64,000 nt of DNA from Caulobacter segnis (GTDB taxonomy: Bacteria > Pseudomonadota > Alphaproteobacteria > Caulobacterales > Caulobacteraceae), in the NCBI RefSeq assembly GCF_023935105.1, contig NZ_CP096040.1:2108001-2172000 (forward strand), written 5' to 3'. A program made the translations under genes and the position numbers. This document shows positions 53,246 to 61,998 of the stretch, one piece after another (positions within the stretch are counted from its first letter, which is position 1; every line of letters starts with the position of its first letter). The notes beneath the pieces were generated by a model. It ran no database searches. It saw only the letters and a list, made by a program, of their open reading frames with translations, and was not told the DNA's origin.

Positions 53246-55543
53246 GTGAAGAGCCTCGCCAAGGTTTCCTGCCTCGCCCTGATGGCCGCCGTCCTGCTGG
53301 GCGGCGCGGCTCAAGCCCAGACCCTGCGCGGGGGGCATCCCTACCTGACCTTCAGCGACCGGCACGTCGCTCAGTTCAAGCAGCGGGTGGCCGAGGATCC
53401 CAAGGCCCGCGACGCCTGGACCAAGACGCGCGCCGAGGCCGATGCGGTGCTCGTGAAAAAGCCCGCCAACGACCGCGAGCTGAACGCGGCCCTAATGCGC
53501 CTGGCGCTGACCTACCGCATGACCGGCGAGCGCAAGTACGCCGACCGGGCCAAGGCGCTGCTGGACATCTATGCGGGGCGCGCCAACTGGGTGACCGACA
53601 AGCCGCTGCTGGCCCGCTCGCCGGTCTGGAACTCGGATCTCGGCATGGGGACCAGCGCCTACGTCTTCGGCCTGACCTACGACGCCATCCACGACGCCCT
53701 GACCCCGGCCGAGCGCGACCGCCTGGCTCAGGGGCTGGTCAAGGGCGCGATCAAGCCGATCCTGAACGACTGGGTCGACGGCGAGCAGCGGATCCACAGC
53801 CTGGACACCATGGGCCACAACTGGTTCAGCCACATCGTGTTCGGAGCCGGCGTAGCGGCCATCGCGGTCAAGACCGACGTTCCCCAGGCCGACGCCTGGG
53901 TGCGCCGGATCGACGAGGCGGCCGAGGAATGGGCCAACTACGACGGCAGCGCCATCGAGACCAAGCCCCAGCACTTCGCCGCCAACGGGGCCTTCGTCGA
54001 GAGCATCAACTACGCCGATTTCGCGGCCGAGGGCTATCTGCGCTTCCGCCGCGCCTGGCTGGACGCCTTCAAGGAAAAGCCGGCCGCGACGCCGCGCCTG
54101 GCGGGCCTTGCCGACTACTTCATCCAGAACCTCTACCCGACCGAGACGGGGGCGCTGTCGACCAATTTCGGCGACGGTAATCCCACCGCCAGCGGGGCCA
54201 GCGCCATTGCCCAGCTGTGGGCGGACGGCGAGCAGCCGGCGCGTAACCTCTGGTACCTCGACACCGTCCGGACCAATCCCAACCAGGACGTCTTCGCCGA
54301 GCCAGAGAACCTGGTGCAGTGGCCGTCGGCCAAAGCGCGGGCGGGCGTCGGGAAGGGGCCCGGCCTCCCGATCAGCTGGATCGACAAGGACCTCGGCGCG
54401 GCGACCCTGCGCTCGTCCTGGGCCCCGAACGCCACCTTCCTGGCGCTGCGCTCGGGCTTCACCTGGAACCACAACCACGCCGACGCGGGCAGCTTCATCC
54501 TTTGGCACAAGGGCAAGCAGTTGCTGATCGACTCCGGCAACAGCAGCTACGCCCGGCCGGAATACGACGGCTACTACCGCCAGAGCGTGGCCCACAACGT
54601 CGTCACCCTGAACGGCCAGGCCGAGCCCGCTTCGAACACCTACAACGGCTCGCACTTCGTCGGGCGGGTGGACCACTTGGTCGACGCCGGCGACCTGCGG
54701 TTCGTGTGGGCCGACGCCACGGGGCCGAACGCCAGGACCTTCGAGCGCAAGTACCGCAGCTTCCTGTGGATCGGCGACACCATACTGGTCATCGACGATC
54801 TCAAGGGCTGGGAGCCCGGGCAGTTCGAATGGCTGCTGCACTACGAGGGCGAGGCCAAGCGCCAGGGGCAGGTGATCACCGTCAAGAACGGCGACGCCGA
54901 GGTCGCCGTGCGGCCGCTGTTCCCGCAGACCCTGCCGGATGGCGGCCTGTTCACCGACTATCCCGAGCTGCTGCGCATGGCCGAGGGCCGGGGCCTGAAG
55001 GACCACGCGCCCGACGAAGCCCAGCCCTATCTGCGCCTGCAGGCGCCGGGCGTGACCGACCGCACCAAGTTCGTGGTCGCCCTGACGCCCAACGGTGGGA
55101 CGCCGGCGCCGCGCATCGAACGGGTCGAGACCCAGGACTACCTGCTGGTCCGCATTCACCAGAAGGGTGAGGTCACCGAGGTCTATTTCAACCTGCTGGC
55201 CGATGGCCGCATCCGCCATCGCAACGCCAACGCCGTGCTGGGCGGCTGGGAGACCGACGCCTACATCCTGGTCCTGACCTATCCCGAAGGCGGAAGCGCC
55301 CAGAAGCCCCGGCGCTGGTTCGTGGCCGACGGCAGCTATCTGCGCCGCGACGGCAAGGTCGAGCTGGACTCGCTGTCCAAGGCCTTCGTGGTCAAGCAAG
55401 GGGGCGAGGCCAGCATCGAGGGCCAGCCGACCTATGCGGTCCGGCTGGCCTGCGACGGGGCGCGGTCGATCAAGGTCGACGGCGCGGCCAAGGCCTGCGA
55501 GCGCGACGTGGCGCTGGTCAGGCGGTCGCCGCCGCCGCGCTAG
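53246..55543 (+). CDS. Alginate lyase / heparinase II-III family polysaccharide lyase
   Basis: The 765-residue secreted protein has a signal peptide ending AAQAQ. An N-terminal alginate_lyase (alpha/alpha toroid) domain at about residues 60-340 contains LDTMGHNWFSHIVFG. A heparinase II/III beta-sandwich follows with SGFTWNHNHADAGSFILWHKGKQLLIDSG. This layout is that of PL17/PL15-like exolyases, which release unsaturated uronates that become KDG and feed the KduI/KduD/KdgK route. The start is GTG 53246 with GGAGAAG upstream. The last 26 bp overlap the convergent histidine kinase gene. Confidence 0.88.
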   Translation: MKSLAKVSCLALMAAVLLGGAAQAQTLRGGHPYLTFSDRHVAQFKQRVAEDPKARDAWTKTRAEADAVLVKKPANDRELNAALMRLALTYRMTGERKYADRAKALLDIYAGRANWVTDKPLLARSPVWNSDLGMGTSAYVFGLTYDAIHDALTPAERDRLAQGLVKGAIKPILNDWVDGEQRIHSLDTMGHNWFSHIVFGAGVAAIAVKTDVPQADAWVRRIDEAAEEWANYDGSAIETKPQHFAANGAFVESINYADFAAEGYLRFRRAWLDAFKEKPAATPRLAGLADYFIQNLYPTETGALSTNFGDGNPTASGASAIAQLWADGEQPARNLWYLDTVRTNPNQDVFAEPENLVQWPSAKARAGVGKGPGLPISWIDKDLGAATLRSSWAPNATFLALRSGFTWNHNHADAGSFILWHKGKQLLIDSGNSSYARPEYDGYYRQSVAHNVVTLNGQAEPASNTYNGSHFVGRVDHLVDAGDLRFVWADATGPNARTFERKYRSFLWIGDTILVIDDLKGWEPGQFEWLLHYEGEAKRQGQVITVKNGDAEVAVRPLFPQTLPDGGLFTDYPELLRMAEGRGLKDHAPDEAQPYLRLQAPGVTDRTKFVVALTPNGGTPAPRIERVETQDYLLVRIHQKGEVTEVYFNLLADGRIRHRNANAVLGGWETDAYILVLTYPEGGSAQKPRRWFVADGSYLRRDGKVELDSLSKAFVVKQGGEASIEGQPTYAVRLACDGARSIKVDGAAKACERDVALVRRSPPPR

Positions 55544-57446
55544 CGGATCGCCGCGGCTTGCTGATCGGCAGCACCAGGGCCAGGTTCGCGCCGCGCGCCG
55601 ACGGCTCCCACAGGATGGCGCCGCCGATCGCCTCGGCGCGGCGCAGCTGATTGGTCAGGCCCCGGCCGCCACGGGCGGGCAGGGTCGGATCGAAGCCTCG
55701 GCCGTCGTCCTGCACCCGCACCAGCACCTGGTCGCCCTCGGCGCGGACCGAGACGGTGACCTGGCGGGCCCCGGAGTGCTTGAGGATATTGGCGAAGGCC
55801 TCCTGCAGGATGCGCAGGATGTGCAGGGCGTGGCGCTGATCCAGCCACTCCAGGGGCGGGGCCTCGCCGGCGTCCCACGACAGCTTGACGCCCGCCGCTT
55901 CCAGGCGCGGCTGCAGGCGGAAGCGCAGGGTGGCCAGCAGCAGCACCAGGTCGGTCTCGACCGGCTCCATCGAGTCGATCGTCAGCTTCAGGTCGTCGAT
56001 GCAGCCGCGCAGGATGCCGACGGCGTCCAGGTCGGCGGCGCGGTCGCCCTCGAAGGCCCGCAGGGCGCCGACCAGGGTCGAGCCCAGGCCGTCGTGCATG
56101 TCCTGCATCAGCCGCTGGCGCTCCTGGTGCAGCAGCTCGCGGCGTTCGACCTCGCGCAGCTTGGCGTGGCTGGCGGTCAGCTCGGCCTCGCGCTGGGCCA
56201 GGCGCTGGGCCAGGTCGGCCTTGGCCCGGGTCGCCACCTCCAGCGCCTCGAGGTAGTGGCTGAGCATGATGTACCAGAACAGCAGGGTGAACCCGACGCC
56301 GGTGAAGTTGGTCAGGTACACGCTCTCGATGTTGACCAGGTTCTGCTGCAGGGACAGGTCATAGACCCCGACCACGATCGTGATCAGGCACCAGGTCGAC
56401 AGCATCAGCGCCAGGCGCGACTGGGCTTTCAGCGCCTCGCGGATGCCGTTCAGCGACACCACCAGCCCCAGGACCAGCATGTTGGCGTAGATCGGTCCGG
56501 CGATCAGCGTGGGGTCCAGCAGGCCCGGCAGGGTGGCTATGGTCCATCCGCCCCCCACGATCAGGATCGCGCCGGTCAGTCGCGGCTGCCGCGCGCGATG
56601 CAGCTCGGCGCCGAACAGGTGCAGCGTCAGGATCATCCAGAAGGTCGAGTCGACGGTGATCCAGCCGAACCAGGCGTCGGAGATGAACAGCGGCTCGACC
56701 CCGACGAAGGTGTGCAGCATGCGCAGGAAGCACGCCGCCGAGGTCAGGAAATAAAGGCCGTAGATCCGCTCGGCCCGCCGGCTGAACCAGACGAACAGCG
56801 CAAACACCCCCGTGACCAGGAACGCCAGGGCCGAGAAGGCCGGCAGGCGCACCTGGAAGAAGTCGCGGACGTAGTAGCGCGGGGCCAGTTGCAGGTAGTC
56901 GCCGATCCAGACCGACGAGAAAGCGCCGCCGATGCCGCGCACGTGCTGCAACCGCAGGTCCAGCCGCGCGGGCGGGTGCGAGGCGGTCGTGCGGGGCAGG
57001 GCGATCCACAAGGGCTGGTTGGTGCCGTTCCACTGCAGGTTGGCGTGCGACTGGTAGACCATTCGGCCGTCGGCATAGATCGCGAGCGTGCCGTCCGACT
57101 TCCAGCGCGGGATGTAGAGATACAGCTGCCGGCCGTCGTCGGGCAGCGGCGAGACCTTCAGCGCGTACCAGGTGACCTGGGTCGCGATGTGCTCGGGCGC
57201 CTTCTGGGCGCTGGGCGCCCACAGCGGCGCGGTGCTGTACGGCAGCTGGACGCTGGCGCCCGCCGGGACGCCGGCGCTGGTCGGCGGCGGCGGCTGGTAG
57301 CCGACCGTGGCGAAGGTGATCCGTGTCGCGGCCGTGATCCGCTCGCCGCCGCCAAGCCCCTGGATGATGAACGCCAGGACGACGGTGATCAGCGCCGCCG
57401 CGACCCAGGCCGCCCTGACGGCCCAGGCGCGCCTAGAGGAGGCCAT
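55518..57446 (-). CDS. Sensor histidine kinase, NarX/DegS type with 7TM sensor
   Basis: The 642-residue kinase has one N-terminal helix, a periplasmic domain of about 180 residues (YALKVSPLPDDGRQLYLYIPRW) and seven further membrane helices (about residues 205-400), as in 7TMR-DISM sensors. A coiled coil and the HisKA_3 motif QRLMQDMHDGLGSTLVGAL follow. The HATPase_c domain has ILQEAFANILKHS and DDGRGFDP. The gene overlaps the upstream response regulator by 14 bp, so the pair is one operon. The stimulus is unknown. Confidence 0.9.
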   Translation of the reverse strand: MASSRRAWAVRAAWVAAALITVVLAFIIQGLGGGERITAATRITFATVGYQPPPPTSAGVPAGASVQLPYSTAPLWAPSAQKAPEHIATQVTWYALKVSPLPDDGRQLYLYIPRWKSDGTLAIYADGRMVYQSHANLQWNGTNQPLWIALPRTTASHPPARLDLRLQHVRGIGGAFSSVWIGDYLQLAPRYYVRDFFQVRLPAFSALAFLVTGVFALFVWFSRRAERIYGLYFLTSAACFLRMLHTFVGVEPLFISDAWFGWITVDSTFWMILTLHLFGAELHRARQPRLTGAILIVGGGWTIATLPGLLDPTLIAGPIYANMLVLGLVVSLNGIREALKAQSRLALMLSTWCLITIVVGVYDLSLQQNLVNIESVYLTNFTGVGFTLLFWYIMLSHYLEALEVATRAKADLAQRLAQREAELTASHAKLREVERRELLHQERQRLMQDMHDGLGSTLVGALRAFEGDRAADLDAVGILRGCIDDLKLTIDSMEPVETDLVLLLATLRFRLQPRLEAAGVKLSWDAGEAPPLEWLDQRHALHILRILQEAFANILKHSGARQVTVSVRAEGDQVLVRVQDDGRGFDPTLPARGGRGLTNQLRRAEAIGGAILWEPSARGANLALVLPISKPRRSASAAAATA

Positions 57447-58128
57447 AGGCGCGCGCCTCGAACACGGCCTCGGTCTTCGAGCGGACTTCCAGCTTGGCGT
57501 AGATGCGCCGCACGAAGGTCAGCACCGTGTTGCGCGACACGCCCATCAATTCGGCGATTTCCTCGAACGAGAAGCCGCGGGTGATCAGCTGCAGCGTCTC
57601 CTTCTCGCGCTCGGAGAGGCTGGGAACGCCGGACTTGTCGATCGCCTCGCCGTTGGCGGCGCCGTCCACGGCGGGCTTCTCGTCGGGACGGAAGCGCATC
57701 AGCACCTGGCGGGCGATGCGGGGACTGATCGGGCTGCCGCCACCGTGCAGGACGCGGATGTCCTGGGCGATGGTCGGCAAGGGGCTGTCCTTGAGCAGAT
57801 AGCCACTGGCCCCGGCCTCGATCGAGGCGATCACGTGCCGCTCGTCGGCGAAGGTGGTGGCGACCATGATCGCGCAGCCCGGCCAGCGGGCGTTGGCCTC
57901 GCCGATGATCTCGATGCCCGAGCCGTCGGGCAGGCCCAGGTCCACCACCAGCACGTCGGCCGGCGGACCGGCCAGCATGGCCCGCGCCTCGGCGGCCGTG
58001 GCCGCGACGCCGACCATCAGGAGGTCCGGCGCGGCGGCCAGGGCGGTCCGGAAGGCCTCCTGGAACGCGGCGTCGTCCTCGACCAAGACCACCTTCAGCG
58101 GCGTCGACGACGCGGCCTCGCTGCTCAT
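57433..58128 (-). CDS. NarL/LuxR-family response regulator
   Basis: The 231-residue protein has a receiver domain (VVLVEDDAAFQEAF, phospho-acceptor Asp in VLVVDLGLPDGSG, switch Lys in GYLLKDSPL). A LuxR HTH follows (LSEREKETLQLITRGFSFEEIAELMGVSRNTV). ATG 58128 begins the receiver; the longer in-frame start at 58248 would add a low-quality 40-residue extension. It is the partner of the overlapping histidine kinase. Targets cannot be told from the sequence. Confidence 0.92.
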   Translation of the reverse strand: MSSEAASSTPLKVVLVEDDAAFQEAFRTALAAAPDLLMVGVAATAAEARAMLAGPPADVLVVDLGLPDGSGIEIIGEANARWPGCAIMVATTFADERHVIASIEAGASGYLLKDSPLPTIAQDIRVLHGGGSPISPRIARQVLMRFRPDEKPAVDGAANGEAIDKSGVPSLSEREKETLQLITRGFSFEEIAELMGVSRNTVLTFVRRIYAKLEVRSKTEAVFEARAYGLL

Positions 58129-58392
58129 TTCACTTCCCCGTCCCCCGACGAAACCCTTGCGCCGAAAGGCATCGCAGACCTTGCCAGGGTCGGCGTCATC
58201 ACATCTTGCGACAGGCCCGACATTGCTCCGCCGTCCCGCTCGCGGCAACTAGACCGTGTCGCGGACCGAAGAGCAACGGTTCGCGGAGGGCTCACGCAGG
58301 TGGGGCGTAACAAGGGGAAGGGGCGTCGAACCAGTACGGCGCTCCTTCCTCTGGCTCGCCTGTTCGAGCAGGGCCGATACACGGGGAACGTC

Positions 58393-59151
58393 ATGGGGAC
58401 CGAATTCAGCGCGGACACGAACGTCCGACCGCTGTCGTCCATCCGGGATTCCGAACCCCGCGCCCGTCGCCAGGACCACGCGGGCCCCGCCACCGTCACG
58501 CGGCTCGCCGAGCACCGGACGGTCGGCCTCGCGCCGCCACCGGTCTTCTTCGCCTCGCGCATGGTCGCCGAGGGACGCGGGACCAGGGTCGTCGAATACT
58601 GCGTGGTCGACATCCTCGGGGCCGTGAAGCTGATGGTCACCGTGACGTGGAACGCCGAGCCCTCGCGCCCCGGAACGTGGACGCCGACCAGTCCGGCCCT
58701 GGCCGCCGTGCTGCTGATCGGCCAGCTCTTCAGGCGCTGCCGGGTGGTCGTCGCGCGCCATCTCGAGGACGAGACCCTGCAACCGCTGCAGACGGGCGCG
58801 CTCGATCTGGACCTGATCGAAATGGGCGACATCCTAGACCGTCATGACGCGGGCCAGGCGGCGAGCGGCCTGGACGGACAGATCGAGCGGCTGCGCGCCG
58901 ACGCCGCGCGGCCCGACAACGCCCATGGCGACGCGCTGCTGCTGAAGGCCTGCTGGAGCCTTGTCGATGCGCATCTGCGCGGTCGCCGTCAGATCCCCAC
59001 GGGGTTCAGGCCCTTGCCGCGAACCGACATTCCCTTCCAGCCCATCGGCTGGATCCGGACCGACGCGCGCGCCCTCGTCTGGTGGCTGGGCGCGGCGCTG
59101 CTGATCCAGATCTGCGTCTCCAGCGCGCTGTGGCTGCTTCCGGGCGGCTGA
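58393..59151 (+). CDS. Hypothetical protein with C-terminal membrane anchor
   Basis: The 252-residue protein has a long soluble part and a single hydrophobic helix at the very C-terminus (WWLGAALLIQICVSSALWLLPGG), so it looks tail-anchored. The middle has the regular patterns VVEYCVVDILGAVKLMVTV and LAAVLLIGQLFRRCRVVVARHL. No family was recognised. ATG 58393 is preceded by ACGGGGAACG, a moderate ribosome binding site. The gene is divergent from the two-component genes and convergent, 3 bp apart, with the PBP gene. Confidence 0.65.
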   Translation: MGTEFSADTNVRPLSSIRDSEPRARRQDHAGPATVTRLAEHRTVGLAPPPVFFASRMVAEGRGTRVVEYCVVDILGAVKLMVTVTWNAEPSRPGTWTPTSPALAAVLLIGQLFRRCRVVVARHLEDETLQPLQTGALDLDLIEMGDILDRHDAGQAASGLDGQIERLRADAARPDNAHGDALLLKACWSLVDAHLRGRRQIPTGFRPLPRTDIPFQPIGWIRTDARALVWWLGAALLIQICVSSALWLLPGG

Positions 59152-59154
59152 GGC

Positions 59155-61275
59155 CTAGGGGCGAGGCTCTGGCGGCGGCGGGGCCTGCGGTACGCCGCTG
59201 TTCGGGGCGGGCGGTTCGGTCGGCGCGGGCGCCGGCGTCAGCGGAGCCACGGGCAGGCCGTCGGGGCCGATCTCGCCTTCCAGCGGCAGGCCCAGGTCGT
59301 CCAGCGGATCCTCCTCGATCACCGGGGCGACCTGGCGGTTCAGGGCGGCCAGCATGAAGGCCTTCCAGATCTTGGCGGGTTCGCCGCCGCCGACCACGCC
59401 GTTCATCGAGCTGTTGTCGTCGTTGCCGACCCAGACGCCCACCACCAGGTCGTCAACGTAACCGACGAACAGGGCGTCGTGATAGTCCTGGGTAGTGCCG
59501 GTCTTGCCGTAAGCGCCCTGAATGGCCGCCTCCAGGCCCGTGCCGCGATGGGTGGCCGAGCGCAGCAGGTCGCGCATGCCGGCCAGGACCTTGGGGTCGT
59601 AGGCGGTGGTCTTGGGCTTCTGGAAGCTGTCCAGAGCGTGCGGCGTGATCGGGTATTCCCCGGCCGCGATCGAGGCGTAGGCCGCCGTCAGGCGGGTCAG
59701 GCTCATCGAGCCGGTGCCCAGCGCCATGGTCAGGTCGTCGGGGATCTTCTCGGTGACGCCCAGCTGACGGGCGACCTTGATCACCTTGGCGGGCCCCAGG
59801 TCGTGGGCCAGGCGCACGGCCGCTACGTTCGACGAGGCGGCGAAGGCGCTGATCAGCGGGATCTCGCGGTCGCGATACTTGCCCTCGTGGTTCTTGGGCG
59901 TGTAGCCGCTGACCTGCACGGGCGTGTCGAGGATCGGGCTGGTGGTGGTCATGCCCGACTGCAGGGCCGCCAGATAGACGAACAGCTTGAACGACGACCC
60001 CGGCTGGCGTTCGCCGTCGGCGCGGTTGAACTGGCTGGTCTTGTAGTCGCGGCCGCCGACCATGGCGACGACGCTGCCGTCCTTGCGCATGGCCACCAGG
60101 GCGCCCTGGGTGATGTTCAGGACCTTGCCGTCGCGTTCGATGAAGTCGTTGAGGATCCGCTCGGCCTTTTCCTGCATCTCGGGATCCAGCGTCGTCTTGA
60201 CGATGGTCTCGCCGTAACGGGCCCCGATGGAGGCGCGGGCCTGGGGCAGGGCCCAGTCGGCGAAGTACGAGCCGGTGGGCAGCTTGTCGGGATTTTCGAT
60301 CGCCGAGACGTCGCCGACGGCGTCGGCCTGGGCCTGGGTGATGGTCTTGGTCTCGACCATGGCGCCCAGCACCACGCGCATGCGCTCGCGGGCGCCGTCG
60401 ATGTTGCTGGTCGGGGCCAGGCGCGAGGGCGCCTTGACCAGACCGGCCAGCATGGCGGCCTCGCCGATCGACAGCTGTTCGGGCTGCTTGCCGAAATAGT
60501 GCCGGGCCGCGGCGCGCAGGCCGAAGGCGCCGTCGCCGAAATAGACCGACGACAGGTAGCGCGACAGGATCTCGGTCTTGGTCAGCCGGGCTTCCAGATA
60601 GACCGCGATCATCGCCTCCTGCGCCTTGCGGCGCAGATTGCGGTCGCTGCTGAGGAAGGCGTTCTTGGCCAGCTGTTGGGTGATGGTGGAGCCACCTTCC
60701 GAGACGCCGCCGGCCTGGGCGTTCTTGCCCAGAGCCCGGGCGATCGCCTTGGGGTCGACGCCCATGTGGCTGTAGAAGCGGCGGTCCTCGATCGCGACGA
60801 AGGCGCCGGGCACATAGGCCGGCAGCTTGGCCACATCGATCGGGGCCTCCTTGTACGAGCCCCGGCGGGCGATCGGGGAGCCGTCGTTGGCGACCAGCAC
60901 GATGGCCGAGTTGTTCAGCGGCTCCAGGGCGCGGCTCAGCGGCAACGACCAGAAGAGCGAGGCGAAGGCGACGATCACCAGCACCACGGCGACGGCGGCG
61001 CCGATCAGCCAGGCCGGCCGCTTCCAGATCGGCGGCTTTTTCGGCCGCTCGGGCTCGGCCGGCGAGAGGGCGGCTTCCGGGACGGTCTCGACGGCCTCGG
61101 GCAGGTCGGTCTCGGCGGGTTCGGGCGGGGCGTCTTCCGGCAGGGTCTCGGGTTCCGGCGTCGTTTCCGGCAGGCCGGCGGCGTCCGTCATCGCCGCCCT
61201 GGCGCGCGGCTTGCGAGGCTTGGGTTCCGCCGGTGTTTCTGGGGCGGTGTCTTTCGGATCGTTGGGATCGGACAT
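59155..61275 (-). CDS. Class A penicillin-binding protein (PBP1A/1C-like)
   Basis: The 706-residue protein has an acidic, Pro/Glu-rich cytoplasmic tail to about residue 100 and one transmembrane helix. A GT51 transglycosylase domain follows (AIEDRRFYSHMGVDP with catalytic Glu, then GGSTITQQLAKN). The transpeptidase domain has PGSSFKLF (SxxK), SSN and KTGTT motifs, and the C-terminal tail is Pro-rich. It polymerises and crosslinks peptidoglycan. ATG 61275 was chosen; an upstream in-frame ATG at 61407 would extend the tail by 44 residues and lacks a ribosome binding site. Confidence 0.92.
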   Translation of the reverse strand: MSDPNDPKDTAPETPAEPKPRKPRARAAMTDAAGLPETTPEPETLPEDAPPEPAETDLPEAVETVPEAALSPAEPERPKKPPIWKRPAWLIGAAVAVVLVIVAFASLFWSLPLSRALEPLNNSAIVLVANDGSPIARRGSYKEAPIDVAKLPAYVPGAFVAIEDRRFYSHMGVDPKAIARALGKNAQAGGVSEGGSTITQQLAKNAFLSSDRNLRRKAQEAMIAVYLEARLTKTEILSRYLSSVYFGDGAFGLRAAARHYFGKQPEQLSIGEAAMLAGLVKAPSRLAPTSNIDGARERMRVVLGAMVETKTITQAQADAVGDVSAIENPDKLPTGSYFADWALPQARASIGARYGETIVKTTLDPEMQEKAERILNDFIERDGKVLNITQGALVAMRKDGSVVAMVGGRDYKTSQFNRADGERQPGSSFKLFVYLAALQSGMTTTSPILDTPVQVSGYTPKNHEGKYRDREIPLISAFAASSNVAAVRLAHDLGPAKVIKVARQLGVTEKIPDDLTMALGTGSMSLTRLTAAYASIAAGEYPITPHALDSFQKPKTTAYDPKVLAGMRDLLRSATHRGTGLEAAIQGAYGKTGTTQDYHDALFVGYVDDLVVGVWVGNDDNSSMNGVVGGGEPAKIWKAFMLAALNRQVAPVIEEDPLDDLGLPLEGEIGPDGLPVAPLTPAPAPTEPPAPNSGVPQAPPPPEPRP

Positions 61276-61414
61276 GAAACTCGGCGCTCGCTTCGGGCGC
61301 ACGCCCTCAACCGTCGTCGGGCTCATACCACAGGCCCGGAGCAAGCCAAGCGCGCCAAAAGGGAAGTTTTTCTCGCCGGACCCCTTGAACGCGATTTGTA
61401 CGATCATAGATAGC

Positions 61415-61503
61415 CCGTCGTGAGGCCGGATGGCCTCTGCCCTTCCTGGGCGTTTCCTCCCTAACTTCTCGAGCCCGGACGGTTTCGCCCGGGCTTTCTT
61501 TTT
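61415..61503 (+). ncRNA. Candidate small RNA with CU-rich loop and intrinsic terminator
   Basis: On the plus strand, GAGGCC/GGCCTC (61422-61427/61432-61437) and GCCC/GGGC (61439-61442/61448-61451) form two hairpins. An unpaired GTTTCCTCCCTAACTTCTC carrying an anti-Shine-Dalgarno-like CCTCCC (61456-61461) follows. A terminator AGCCCGG/CCGGGCT (61472-61478/61489-61495) then leads into TTTCTTTTT. The flanking genes run on the minus strand, so this terminator has no plus-strand gene to serve. TTGAAC at 61385-61390 could be a -35 box; the -10 is weak. The 5' end is a guess. Confidence 0.45.
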
Positions 61504-61509
61504 GCGCGT

Positions 61510-61920
61510 CTACTCGGCCGCGACCGAGACGCCGCCGAAACGCTGGGCGCGGGCGGCGCTTGAGCGCAGGTCCGAGAAGCTCTGGGCGACCAGGGGATAG
61601 TCGACGGGCAGGCCCCACTTGGCGCGGTATTGGTCGTCGGTGAGGCCCAGTTGGTTCAGGTGCCGGCGCAGCGAGCGATAGCGGCGGCCGTTCTCGAAGC
61701 TGATGATGGCGTCGGGCGTGACGCTGGCGGCGATCTCGGCGGCCGTCGGCGCGGAGACCGGCGTCGGCGTGGCGGCCGGGCCCGCGAAAACCGCCTCTAG
61801 CGCGGCGTAGGTGCGAGCGGCGAGGGCGGGCAGGTCATCGGACGAGACCGTGTTGTTGCTGAGATAGGCGCTCAAAACCTGGGCGGCGATCTCGGCGGCG
61901 CGTTCCTGAGCCTTGTTCAT
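61510..61920 (-). CDS. MucR/Ros-family regulator with degenerate zinc finger
   Basis: The 136-residue protein follows the MucR layout: helical N-terminus (AAEIAAQVLSAYLSNN), Ala/Pro linker, then VTPDAIISFENGRRYRSLRRHLNQLGLTDDQYRAKWGLPVDYPLVA. The zinc ligands of Ros (C-x2-C...H...H) are largely missing: Ser74 and Asn77 stand where cysteines are expected. His87 remains, but the second His is not evident. Zinc-less MucR-like proteins that still bind DNA are known, so it is probably a functional DNA-binding protein, though not proved. Confidence 0.88.
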   Translation of the reverse strand: MNKAQERAAEIAAQVLSAYLSNNTVSSDDLPALAARTYAALEAVFAGPAATPTPVSAPTAAEIAASVTPDAIISFENGRRYRSLRRHLNQLGLTDDQYRAKWGLPVDYPLVAQSFSDLRSSAARAQRFGGVSVAAE

Positions 61921-61941
61921 CGGGTTTCTCGGTGGGGTCGG

Positions 61942-61985
61942 AAAAAAGGCGCCCAGGAACGGCCGGGGAAGGGGCGTTCCTGGGC
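61942..61985 (-). terminator. Intrinsic terminator of the SulP-carbonic anhydrase operon
   Basis: On the minus strand GCCCAGGAACG (61985-61975) and CGTTCCTGGGC (61961-61951) form a perfect 11-bp stem over 13 nt, followed by GCCTTTTTT. Confidence 0.9.
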
Positions 61986-61998
61986 AGTGGCGGTGGGA

